DNA of 51,294 bases, taken from positions 1 through 51,294 of the forward strand of contig JANQHT010000011.1 of NCBI GenBank assembly GCA_028282545.1. The letters run 5' to 3'. Shown here piece by piece: positions 16,824-24,364 of the stretch. The stretch comes from Spirochaetales bacterium (GTDB lineage Bacteria; Spirochaetota; Spirochaetia; DSM-27196; Alkalispirochaetaceae). The position numbers and the translations under genes are program-made. Below the pieces are notes generated by a model that saw only the letters and a program-made list of their open reading frames with translations, was not told the origin of the DNA and made no database searches. Each line of letters starts with the position of its first letter. Position 1 is the stretch's first letter.

Positions 16824-18863
16824 ATGAGTATTCGTCGACGGATCTTTCGATCGTACATGGTTCTGATCGTCCTCGTGATCCTCTACCTGGCCTTTGCGTT
16901 CCTCTTTCGTTCCTTTCAAACGCGCCTGGAGCGAGACGAAACGGCCATATTGGAGGCACGATCGCGGTGGGCGGCGATGATCGTTCTGATGAACGAGACG
17001 GTGAGCAACTGGGATGACGGCGAGACCTACTCGCAGTTCATCGACGAGTCGTTGCGTTTTGAAGAGAAGATGGCGTCGCTCGCCGGGAGCGCCTCCGACA
17101 ACAGGTGGTACCGACGCGATATCAACCGCTACGTCGGTAACTTGTACGCGGTATGGAAGATCGCGCGCGTCAACGTCCGCCACATAGCCGCGGTCCGCGA
17201 GAGTCCCAGTTTTTTGACCGCTGAGCGCCGGTTGGTCCGCTACCCCGGTCCGCAACGCTTGTACCACGCGTATATGCGGGCGGTAGCCGACACGACCGAG
17301 AACGGAACGCCGCCCACCGAGGCGTTGCGGGAGTACATCGACGGAGTGGAGTTCTTCCGGATCTACAGCGCAACGGTGGACTATCTCTTCCCGTTTATCC
17401 AGCGTCGGATGGAGAACACGTACGAGCGATTCCGTACCGTTCAAACGGTTCTGAGCGTTGTGTTTCTACTCCTCTTCTTCATCGGCTTCGTCACGGTCTC
17501 CGGCCACTTCACCGACTCGCTCTCTCGGCCGATCGTGCGCCTCAGTCGCAAGCTCACGGAGTTTATCGGGAGGACCACGCGGGTAGTTCACCACCAAGAT
17601 GAGATGGTGATGCTGGAGACGGCGGTCGACGAGTTGATTGCGCACTACACACACCTCTCTCAGCTCGCCAGGCGTCTCTCGATCGGACATATCGAGACAT
17701 CCTTGTTGTCGCTCCCCAAGCAGGGAATCGTGGGAACCGCCCTCAAAGAGGTTGCCGCGTATCTCAAAGAGTTGGCGGAAGCCGCAATGTGGATCCGTGA
17801 CGGTCACTACGGAGCAACCGTCCGCGAGAAGTCGGAATACGACGTGCTTGCACGGAGTTTCAATATCATGTCCGGCGTCATCGCCGAGAAGATAGCGACC
17901 CTTACCGGTATGTTCGAGACGATTGATGAAGGAATTCTCCTCACCGATACCGCCGGGGATCTCCTCGAGGCAAACCACCGCATCCTCACGATGCTGGGCG
18001 TCGAATCGATCGCGTCTCTCCGAGAGCACGATATCCCTACGCTCCTATCAGCCGGAGACGAGACGCTTCACGATCGGTTGCGCGCCGGGGTTCCCGTACA
18101 CGATCACTACGGGGAGATCCGTACCTGCACCGGCGAGAAGCTTCCGGTGAAGATCAACGTTCGTCCCCTATCACGGGAAGCAAACGAGCAAAACGGGGTG
18201 ATGATCCTGGTGTCCAACGAATCGCTCCGTGTGCGCATGCGACGAGAGAAGGAGAAGCTGGAGGCGCAAGCGGCGCGGGCGGAGCTACGCGCTCTGCGCG
18301 CCCAGATCAACCCCCACTTCCTGTTCAACACGCTCAACACGATTGCCCACTTTGTGGAGGTAGACACCGCCACCGCCGTGGGCGTTGTGGAGAAGCTTGC
18401 CGGTATGTTCCGCTATGCCTTGCTATCCACCAAGCGCAACACCGTCCTCCTGCACGAAGAGATCTTTCATATTCAGGAGTTTTTCGCGATAGAGCACATC
18501 CGCCACGGTTCTCGATTGCTGGTAGATTACTCGATCGGAGGTGAGGCAAAGAACTTTGCGGTTCCGCCGATGATTCTCCAGCCGATCGTCGAAAACAGTG
18601 TGAAATACGGTGCCGACGCGGACGGAAATATCCGGATCACGATCCGTGCGCGTCTCGATGACGACGGATTGACCGTGGAGGTGACGGACAAAGGAGGAAA
18701 CGATGTGGAAATAAACGACCTGCTTCGCAGCGACCGTACCGGCCTCAATAATGTGAACCAACGTCTGCTGACCCTCTACCGAACGCAATTGGAGTTTTGT
18801 CGACCCTCCGGAGGCGGTCTTTTAGTACGCATCCGCATACCCAACGAAGGAGGATCGTTGTGA
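16824..18863 (+). CDS. LytS/YesM-type membrane sensor histidine kinase
   Basis: This 679-residue kinase has TM1 at about residues 11-31, an extracytoplasmic region of about 175 residues, TM2 (VVFLLLFFIGFVTVSGHF), a HAMP-like linker and a PAS-like domain (MFETIDEGILLTDTAGDLLE). A His_kinase domain with QINPHFLFNTLNTI follows (phospho-acceptor His498), then an ATP-binding domain with QPIVENSVKYG. I chose ATG 16824, near the membrane helix, over GTG 16743. Its stop overlaps the GTG start of the response regulator. It lies downstream of the second TRAP operon and probably senses that substrate, directly or through the binding protein. Confidence 0.93.
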   Translation: MSIRRRIFRSYMVLIVLVILYLAFAFLFRSFQTRLERDETAILEARSRWAAMIVLMNETVSNWDDGETYSQFIDESLRFEEKMASLAGSASDNRWYRRDINRYVGNLYAVWKIARVNVRHIAAVRESPSFLTAERRLVRYPGPQRLYHAYMRAVADTTENGTPPTEALREYIDGVEFFRIYSATVDYLFPFIQRRMENTYERFRTVQTVLSVVFLLLFFIGFVTVSGHFTDSLSRPIVRLSRKLTEFIGRTTRVVHHQDEMVMLETAVDELIAHYTHLSQLARRLSIGHIETSLLSLPKQGIVGTALKEVAAYLKELAEAAMWIRDGHYGATVREKSEYDVLARSFNIMSGVIAEKIATLTGMFETIDEGILLTDTAGDLLEANHRILTMLGVESIASLREHDIPTLLSAGDETLHDRLRAGVPVHDHYGEIRTCTGEKLPVKINVRPLSREANEQNGVMILVSNESLRVRMRREKEKLEAQAARAELRALRAQINPHFLFNTLNTIAHFVEVDTATAVGVVEKLAGMFRYALLSTKRNTVLLHEEIFHIQEFFAIEHIRHGSRLLVDYSIGGEAKNFAVPPMILQPIVENSVKYGADADGNIRITIRARLDDDGLTVEVTDKGGNDVEINDLLRSDRTGLNNVNQRLLTLYRTQLEFCRPSGGGLLVRIRIPNEGGSL

Positions 18864-19612
18864 TCCGGGTCGTGATCGCCGAAGACGAAAAGCCGGCTCG
18901 GGATCGCCTCTCGTCGTTTGTGCGTGAGCACTCGGATCTGACGATCGTCGGTACGACAAGCGACGGCGAGGAAACGGTGAAAACCGTTGATCGGGTGCAA
19001 CCGAATCTCCTGTTTCTCGATATCCAGATGCCCAAGGGGAACGGGTTTGACATCATCAATACGGTACAACACCGACCGGTGGTGATCTTCACCACCGCCT
19101 TCGATGAGTTTGCGATCGACGCCTTCAACGTGCATGCACTCGACTACCTGTTAAAACCGTTCAGCAAAGAACGATTCAATCGCTCGATCGCGCTCGTACG
19201 AACGATACTCCTGGACTCGCGTGATTATCAGCTTCGAACGCGCGCCGCCATGGAGGAGATCAACTCGCACAAAGAGTACCTGCAGCGCGTAAGTGTACGA
19301 AAGGAGCACGCGTACTCGATCATTCCCGTTGAAGAGATCCAGTGCATCAAGACATCGGGAGGTCTCGTCTACATCCAAGTTGGCGACAAACAGTACCAGA
19401 CCGATACGACGCTCAATCAGTTTGAAAAACGACTCGATCCGCACCGTTTTATGCGTATCCATCGCACGGCGATCGTCAACTTGGAACAGATCAACGATAT
19501 CGTTCCGTGGGGACAAGGGAGGTTTGCCGTACGATTGCGACACGGGGTCTCGTTGCAGGTAAGCCGCGACCGTATAAAGAACTTCAAGATGAAGGTGGGG
19601 CTCAAAGTGTAG
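18860..19612 (+). CDS. LytTR-family response regulator
   Basis: This 250-residue protein has an N-terminal receiver domain (IRVVIAEDEKP acidic pocket, phospho-Asp in LFLDIQMPKGNG, and LDYLLKPF at the switch Lys) and a C-terminal LytTR DNA-binding domain (IQCIKTSGGLVYIQVGDKQY through FMRIHRTAIVNLEQI). The GTG start at 18860 overlaps the kinase stop (GTGA), and AAGGAGG lies at 18847-18853, so the pair is translationally coupled. The likely target is the second TRAP promoter, which carries a LytTR-like repeat pair. It ends 10 bp before the convergent dehydrogenase gene. Confidence 0.94.
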   Translation: MIRVVIAEDEKPARDRLSSFVREHSDLTIVGTTSDGEETVKTVDRVQPNLLFLDIQMPKGNGFDIINTVQHRPVVIFTTAFDEFAIDAFNVHALDYLLKPFSKERFNRSIALVRTILLDSRDYQLRTRAAMEEINSHKEYLQRVSVRKEHAYSIIPVEEIQCIKTSGGLVYIQVGDKQYQTDTTLNQFEKRLDPHRFMRIHRTAIVNLEQINDIVPWGQGRFAVRLRHGVSLQVSRDRIKNFKMKVGLKV

Positions 19613-19622
19613 CCCCCGCCGA

Positions 19623-20408
19623 TCACACCGTCGCTTTGGTGGCCCCCGTTGTGATCCCCCCGTCTACCAACAGGCACTGACCGGTGATGTACTCGGAGGC
19701 GTCGGAGGCCAAAAACACCACTGCGCCGTCCAGATCGTTCGGTTTTCCCGGACGTCCGAGCGGGATGCGATCTTGAATGTAGTCGAGCCACGCCCGATTT
19801 TCGTACAACACCTGGGTTTGTTCCGTACGAAACCAGCCCGGTGCGAGGCAGTTGACCGTTATCCCGTGGCCTCCCCATTCGTCGGCCAGGCTCATCGTCA
19901 TTTGTTTGATACCGCCACGGCTCGCGCAGTACGGCGCGAGTCCCGCGTATCCGAACACGCTGGTCACCGACCCGATATTGATGATGCGCCCGTACCGGCG
20001 GGGGATCATTCTCTCCGCGATCGCTTGGGCGACGAAAAAGGGTCCGCGCAGATTGGTCTCCACGACGGTGTTCCAATCGTCCCAGCTCACCTCGAGAGCG
20101 GGCTTGCGGATGTTGCAACCGGCGTTATTCACGAGGATGTCGATACGACCGTAGTGCGCAAACGCGGCCTCCGCCATCGCGCGAATGCTCTCCCGGTCAC
20201 GGACGTCCAGTGCCAACGGCAAGGCGTTGCGTCCCATGGCCGCGATCTCCGCGGTACACTCGGTTACACTCGTTTTGTTCCGACTCGTAACGACCAGATC
20301 GGCGCCCGCAGCCGCCAGCGCCCGGGAGAAATATTGCCCCAAGCCGCGACTCGCGCCGGTAACAACGGCAACCTTTCCATGGAGATCAAAGTGGTTACTC
20401 GTGCTCAT
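19623..20408 (-). CDS. Short-chain dehydrogenase, gluconate 5-dehydrogenase-like, with Arg for catalytic Lys
   Basis: This 261-residue SDR starts at ATG 20408 behind AGAGGAGA. The nucleotide site is VTGASRGLGQYF, the NAG motif is VNNAGCN, and the catalytic Ser lies in NIGSVTS. The active-site motif reads YCASR: Tyr160 is present but residue 164 is Arg (codon CGT, 19919-19917) where almost all SDRs have Lys. The family resembles IdnO-type 5-keto-gluconate reductases and 3-oxoacyl reductases. It is the last gene of a three-gene dehydrogenase operon; the predicted role is interconversion of sugar acids and keto acids. The Lys-to-Arg change may lower or alter activity. Confidence 0.88.
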   Translation of the reverse strand: MSTSNHFDLHGKVAVVTGASRGLGQYFSRALAAAGADLVVTSRNKTSVTECTAEIAAMGRNALPLALDVRDRESIRAMAEAAFAHYGRIDILVNNAGCNIRKPALEVSWDDWNTVVETNLRGPFFVAQAIAERMIPRRYGRIINIGSVTSVFGYAGLAPYCASRGGIKQMTMSLADEWGGHGITVNCLAPGWFRTEQTQVLYENRAWLDYIQDRIPLGRPGKPNDLDGAVVFLASDASEYITGQCLLVDGGITTGATKATV

Positions 20409-20419
20409 CGCTCTCCTCT

Positions 20420-21451
20420 TTACGGCTCCAAGATCACTTTGAACAGCCCGGAATCGCCTCTGTACAGCGTATCCAGCCACCGCGCGCCCTCCGAGAGCGG
20501 CGCGACCTTTGACAACAGCGGCTTCACCGCGACCCGTCCGTTCTGTATCATCTCGATGCACGCCGGGTACTCACCGGACGATGCGTTGGAGCCTTGAATA
20601 CAAATCTGTCGCGTCACCAGATACTGCAGCGGCAACTCTCCCTTTGGCGAATAGTTGCCGATGATCGTTGCGGTCCCGCCCTTTTTGAGTGAATAGACCG
20701 CGCTGTTGGTCGTTTCGGAGAGACCTACCGCGTCAAACGCGCTGTCCGCACCCAACCCGTCGGTGCGTGCGATGATCTCGTCGGCGAGCGGGACTGCACC
20801 GCTGTTGAACGTCTCCGTCGCGCCCAGCGTTGTCGCCATGGCCAACCGATCGTCATCGATATCGGCGACGTACACCCGGCTGCAACCGGCGCGTTGCAAA
20901 ACCTGCAACGTCAGCAACCCGATCACCCCGGCGCCGATCACCAACGCGCTATCGCCGATGGCGATCGGTGTAATCGCCGCCGCGTGCACGGCGATCGACA
21001 GCGGTTCTACCATAGCGCCCTCGTGAAAGCTCATCCCCTCCGGAAGGCGGTACAAGACGTGCGCGGGAACGCTCACGTACTCGGCAAAGGCGCCCGGCTG
21101 CGAGTACTCATCACAGGCGACGCCCAGGACGCGCCGGTTCTCGCAGAAATTGATCTTTCCCTGACGACAGTACCGGCACCGGCCGCAGTACAGCGTGGAG
21201 TCGAACGTTACCCGCTCCCCCACCTCGTACCCCTTCACCGCGTCGCCGAGCGCCTCAATCACACCGGCCGCCTCGTGTCCCATCACCAGCGGGGGAATCC
21301 GCCGTCCGGTGCTTCCGTCCAGGCCATGTACGTCGCTGCCGCAGATCCCCACGGCGCGCACACGGATCAAGACCTCATCGGGAGCGTAGGCGGGAGTATC
21401 TACCTGGGTGTATTCCACGTTATTGTAGCTTTGCAATACCAACGCGTTCAT
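20420..21451 (-). CDS. Zinc-dependent medium-chain alcohol/polyol dehydrogenase
   Basis: This 343-residue protein of the sorbitol/threonine/L-idonate dehydrogenase group has the catalytic zinc ligands Cys in VGICGSDVHG and His-Glu in MGHEAAG. The structural zinc site is CGRCRYCRQGKINFCEN, with four Cys. The Rossmann fold motif is VIGAGVIGLLTL. The start ATG 21451 follows a GAGGGGTGAG site. With the SDR 11 bp downstream it forms a pair like E. coli IdnD-IdnO, so oxidation of a sugar acid or polyol such as L-idonate is plausible; substrate specificity cannot be read from sequence. Confidence 0.9.
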   Translation of the reverse strand: MNALVLQSYNNVEYTQVDTPAYAPDEVLIRVRAVGICGSDVHGLDGSTGRRIPPLVMGHEAAGVIEALGDAVKGYEVGERVTFDSTLYCGRCRYCRQGKINFCENRRVLGVACDEYSQPGAFAEYVSVPAHVLYRLPEGMSFHEGAMVEPLSIAVHAAAITPIAIGDSALVIGAGVIGLLTLQVLQRAGCSRVYVADIDDDRLAMATTLGATETFNSGAVPLADEIIARTDGLGADSAFDAVGLSETTNSAVYSLKKGGTATIIGNYSPKGELPLQYLVTRQICIQGSNASSGEYPACIEMIQNGRVAVKPLLSKVAPLSEGARWLDTLYRGDSGLFKVILEP

Positions 21452-21457
21452 GCGTTC

Positions 21458-22450
21458 TCACCCCTCGTTTACCAGGTATCGCGGTTTTTTTCCGTCGACA
21501 AAATCCACGACCGCCTCCGCGGACATCTGCTGCATCCGCAGCTTTCCGTAATCGCTGTCCGATCCGACGTGCGGACTCACCGCGATATTCACGCTCCCCT
21601 CGAGCGGCAGATCGGAGTGCTCCCACACCTCGTCCAGACCGTATCCGTAGAGAACGCCGGAACGCACCGCCCTATACACCGCGCGGTTATCCACCAAAAT
21701 GCCCCGTGCGCAGTTGACCAGCACGGCCGTCGGTTTCATCCGTCCGATCTCTTCCGCTCCGATCAGTTGCGCGTGCGCCGATGCGTGCAACGTAATAAAA
21801 TCCGCTCGTGCGCACAGCGTCGGAATATCCAGATATTCGACTCCATTGGCGGCGGCCCAATCGTGGTCCGGGTACGGATCGGATGCGATCACATGCAGAT
21901 CGAATCCTCGCACCATCGCAACGACGTGCCTACCGATCGTCCCCGTACCGATCACCCCCAGAGTCTTTCCGGTTACATCTATGCGGGAGGGACCGCTCTT
22001 CGTTTTGCCAATAGCGGCGCGGTTGTGATGGGGTACGCGCCGGCCGGCGATGTCCAGAAGCGTGGAAACCGCCCACTCCGCCGTCGGTCGAGCGCTGGCG
22101 CCCGGAGTATTGGTAACCAACACTCCCGCCGTATGCGCCGCCGCAATATCAACACTGTTGTATCCGATCCCATAGCGGGCGATCAATCCGAGATCTCCCC
22201 CGCCGGCTCGCCCAACCGTTGAGAGCACCCCCGCATCCCACCGTTCCAAGTCCGCGATCACGGCGACGGTGCCCTCGACCTCTCGCGCCTCGACCGGGTC
22301 CAAGGGGTTGCGGGTACAACGAAACTCTACCTCAAGGGAGTTCCGTCGCGCCGCCTCTTTGAGTAGACGCGCCGGCTCACCCTCACCAGTCGGATGGGTC
22401 ATCAGCTCGTCCAAAAAACTGGTTGCAAACACGACGATCTTCTTATTCAT
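21458..22450 (-). CDS. D-isomer-specific 2-hydroxyacid dehydrogenase
   Basis: This 330-residue NAD-dependent oxidoreductase of the phosphoglycerate/glyoxylate dehydrogenase family has the Rossmann motif GVIGTGTIGRHV, the catalytic Arg in NCARGILVD, a Glu in LDEVWEH and the catalytic His in VSPHVGSD. All three catalytic positions are present. It is the first gene of the minus-strand dehydrogenase operon and ends 6 bp before the alcohol dehydrogenase gene starts. It probably interconverts a 2-keto acid and the D-2-hydroxy acid in the pathway fed by the TRAP transporters (inference). Confidence 0.92.
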   Translation of the reverse strand: MNKKIVVFATSFLDELMTHPTGEGEPARLLKEAARRNSLEVEFRCTRNPLDPVEAREVEGTVAVIADLERWDAGVLSTVGRAGGGDLGLIARYGIGYNSVDIAAAHTAGVLVTNTPGASARPTAEWAVSTLLDIAGRRVPHHNRAAIGKTKSGPSRIDVTGKTLGVIGTGTIGRHVVAMVRGFDLHVIASDPYPDHDWAAANGVEYLDIPTLCARADFITLHASAHAQLIGAEEIGRMKPTAVLVNCARGILVDNRAVYRAVRSGVLYGYGLDEVWEHSDLPLEGSVNIAVSPHVGSDSDYGKLRMQQMSAEAVVDFVDGKKPRYLVNEG

Positions 22451-22597
22451 CGATAACTCCCGTGATCAGCCATTGTGACAGAACGCTCCGAAATGGCAAG
22501 AAAAACTGGATTAACGGCTGAATGCGATGCCCAACGGTTGTATAGAGCGTCAAACGGAGCAAATAAAACAGCGGGCTCTCCAAGTCAATACGTTTTC

Positions 22598-23101
22598 CTA
22601 TCCGGTTGTATTCGGATTCCAAAAACCTTCGTGCACCCGGCGGGCCTCTTGCTCGATATGGGGGCCGCTGACCACGACCACACGCTGGCCGCGGGCGAAG
22701 ACTTCGCGGCTCGGCAACTGCAAGGTCGGATTTTCCGGGTCATCTCCAGTCAACGCGAACAGGGTCGACTCGCTGAGGGCGTAGGTGACGGCGCCAATGC
22801 CGCTCCAGTAGATGGCGCCGCTACACATGGCGCACGGTTCAGCGCTGCTGTACAGTGTGCACGCGGCCAGGAACTCACGGTCGTACTCCTTGGACGCTTT
22901 GCGCACCAGATTGGTTTCGGCGTGACCGGTGCAGTCGTGTTCGCTGGAGACGGTGTTGCCGGCCGACATGAGAATCTCTCCGTCAGGGCCTACTAAGATC
23001 GCCCCAAAGGGGTGATTGCCCGCTTCAACTGACCGCTCAGACACCCTAATCGCTTCCCTGAGATACTCGTCTCTGCTTCTTGTCGTATGCGTTTTTTTCA
23101 T
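22598..23101 (-). CDS. Nucleoside/guanine deaminase-like protein (cytidine deaminase fold)
   Basis: This 167-residue protein has the zinc-binding deaminase motifs HAETNL (zinc His and catalytic Glu) and PCAMCSGAIYWSGI (two zinc Cys). The start is ATG 23101. Length and motifs fit guanine deaminases and related purine-base or nucleoside deaminases better than TadA, but the substrate is uncertain. It diverges from the BMP-type nucleoside transporter operon across a 179-bp gap, suggesting a joint purine salvage function. Confidence 0.88.
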   Translation of the reverse strand: MKKTHTTRSRDEYLREAIRVSERSVEAGNHPFGAILVGPDGEILMSAGNTVSSEHDCTGHAETNLVRKASKEYDREFLAACTLYSSAEPCAMCSGAIYWSGIGAVTYALSESTLFALTGDDPENPTLQLPSREVFARGQRVVVVSGPHIEQEARRVHEGFWNPNTTG

Positions 23102-23219
23102 GCCTGCGCTCCCGTACTAAGAAATGGTCGAATTCGATACTACCACTTAGAAAGGAACGTTTGTCTGGGCAGACGCGAAAGGCGTATCGATCGTTCATTG
23201 ATACTACACGGAATTTTGT

Positions 23220-23249
23220 TTGACAGCATCAACTACTCACGCCTATCAT
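23220..23249 (+). promoter_or_regulatory. Sigma70-type promoter of the nucleoside transporter operon
   Basis: TTGACA at 23220-23225 and TATCAT at 23244-23249 are separated by 18 bp, a near-consensus promoter pointing at the binding-protein gene 31 bp downstream. An imperfect 8-bp inverted repeat (23184-23191 with 23197-23204) lies just upstream and could bind a regulator. I looked for a purine riboswitch in this leader and did not find one. Confidence 0.65.
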
Positions 23250-23280
23250 GCCTTGGACCTACAAGAAGAGGAGGATACGG

Positions 23281-24288
23281 ATGAAACGAATATTTGGCGG
23301 CATTATGGTTTTGAGTTTATCCCTGATGGTGGGGACGGCTCTGTTTGCGAGCGGACAGGCGGAAGCGACCGAGGACGAAACCGTCAGGATCGCTGTTGTT
23401 ATTCCGAGTACTATCGACGACATGGCGTGGAGCCAGGCGATGTACGAAGGTGTTCTGTCAGTGCAACGGCGATTGGGAGAAGACAAGGTACAGGTGGACG
23501 TGAGCGAACGCCTTTGGAATGCGGTCGATGCCGGCTCGGCGATTCGCCAGTACGCTTCTCAAGGCTATGATATCGTGATCGCCCACGGTGCCCAGTACCA
23601 AAGCCTCTTGGATGACATCGCGCCGGCCTTCCCGGAAGTTACCTTTGCATACGGAACGGGATTCAGGGCCGACCACGAGAACGTGTACGCCTACGACCCC
23701 CACGCCCAGGAAGGCGCCTACCTGCTCGGTATCGTCGCCGGAATGAAAACCAGGAGCGGCATCGTAGGCCTCGTCGGCCCGGTCGAATCGGGCGACGCCA
23801 TCAAATACAACCAGGGCTTTGTCCAGGGCGTTGAGTCGGTGAACAGCGATGCCGAGGTGCGGGTCGCCTATACCGGCAGTTTCGGAGACCTTGTTGCGGC
23901 CGGCGAAATCGCCGAAACGCACATCACCGCCGGCGCCGATATTCTGACCGGTAGCGCTCAGCAGACCGTCGGTGCTATCCGTGTGGTCGACGAATACGAC
24001 GGTGTCTACTGGCTGTCCACCGATATGGACCAGTCTTCACTGGCGCCCCAGTCGGTGCTGGTAGCCCAGGCCTATGACTTCGAGGCGGTGGTGCAGCAGA
24101 TGATCGACAACCGGGAGAGGGGCGTTCTCGGCGGTAGTCATCTCCCCCTCTCGTTTGCCAACGGCAGTCTGTCCCTGGTATGGAACGACGCTCTCGCTTC
24201 CGAGGTTATTTCCCCCGAAATCAGAGAAAATGTCGAAACCGCCATGCAGATGATCATTGACGGCGAAATTGAGATTGAACTTCAATAG
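23281..24288 (+). CDS. BMP-family ABC transporter substrate-binding protein
   Basis: This 335-residue periplasmic receptor is of the BMP/PnrA (purine nucleoside receptor A) family. ATG 23281 is preceded by AGGAGG; the frame opens 11 codons earlier without a site. The signal peptide ends in ALFASGQAE, without a lipobox Cys. Family features include VRIAVVIPSTIDDMAWSQAM, IVIAHGAQYQSLLDDIA, a GTGFRADHENVYAYDPHAQE segment and GIVAGMKTRSGIVGLVG. It is the first gene of an operon with one ATPase and two permeases. Substrates of the family are nucleosides or, in some members, other small ligands. Confidence 0.93.
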   Translation: MKRIFGGIMVLSLSLMVGTALFASGQAEATEDETVRIAVVIPSTIDDMAWSQAMYEGVLSVQRRLGEDKVQVDVSERLWNAVDAGSAIRQYASQGYDIVIAHGAQYQSLLDDIAPAFPEVTFAYGTGFRADHENVYAYDPHAQEGAYLLGIVAGMKTRSGIVGLVGPVESGDAIKYNQGFVQGVESVNSDAEVRVAYTGSFGDLVAAGEIAETHITAGADILTGSAQQTVGAIRVVDEYDGVYWLSTDMDQSSLAPQSVLVAQAYDFEAVVQQMIDNRERGVLGGSHLPLSFANGSLSLVWNDALASEVISPEIRENVETAMQMIIDGEIEIELQ

Positions 24289-24314
24289 GTTCGCTTCGAG
24301 CTTCAGCACAGTAC

Positions 24315-24348
24315 ATCCGGCGCCTCCCCATGGCGCCGGATTTTTTTT
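24315..24348 (+). terminator. Intrinsic terminator/attenuator after the BMP binding protein gene
   Basis: 24315-24324 (ATCCGGCGCC) pairs perfectly with 24332-24341 over 10 bp with a 7-base loop, followed by eight T residues (24341-24348). It lies 26 bp after the binding-protein stop and 16 bp before the ATPase start, so it should let only part of the transcripts through to the membrane components. Confidence 0.88.
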
Positions 24349-24364
24349 GAAAAGGGAGTAGGCC

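Noticed and set aside
20894-22222. A 442-codon plus-strand open frame
   Set aside because: It mirrors the alcohol and hydroxyacid dehydrogenase genes, whose catalytic motifs are intact on the minus strand.
23102-23280. Possible purine riboswitch before the nucleoside transporter genes
   Set aside because: The conserved loop and junction sequences of purine riboswitches are absent; only a small hairpin and a good promoter are present, and the promoter lies downstream of most of the region.
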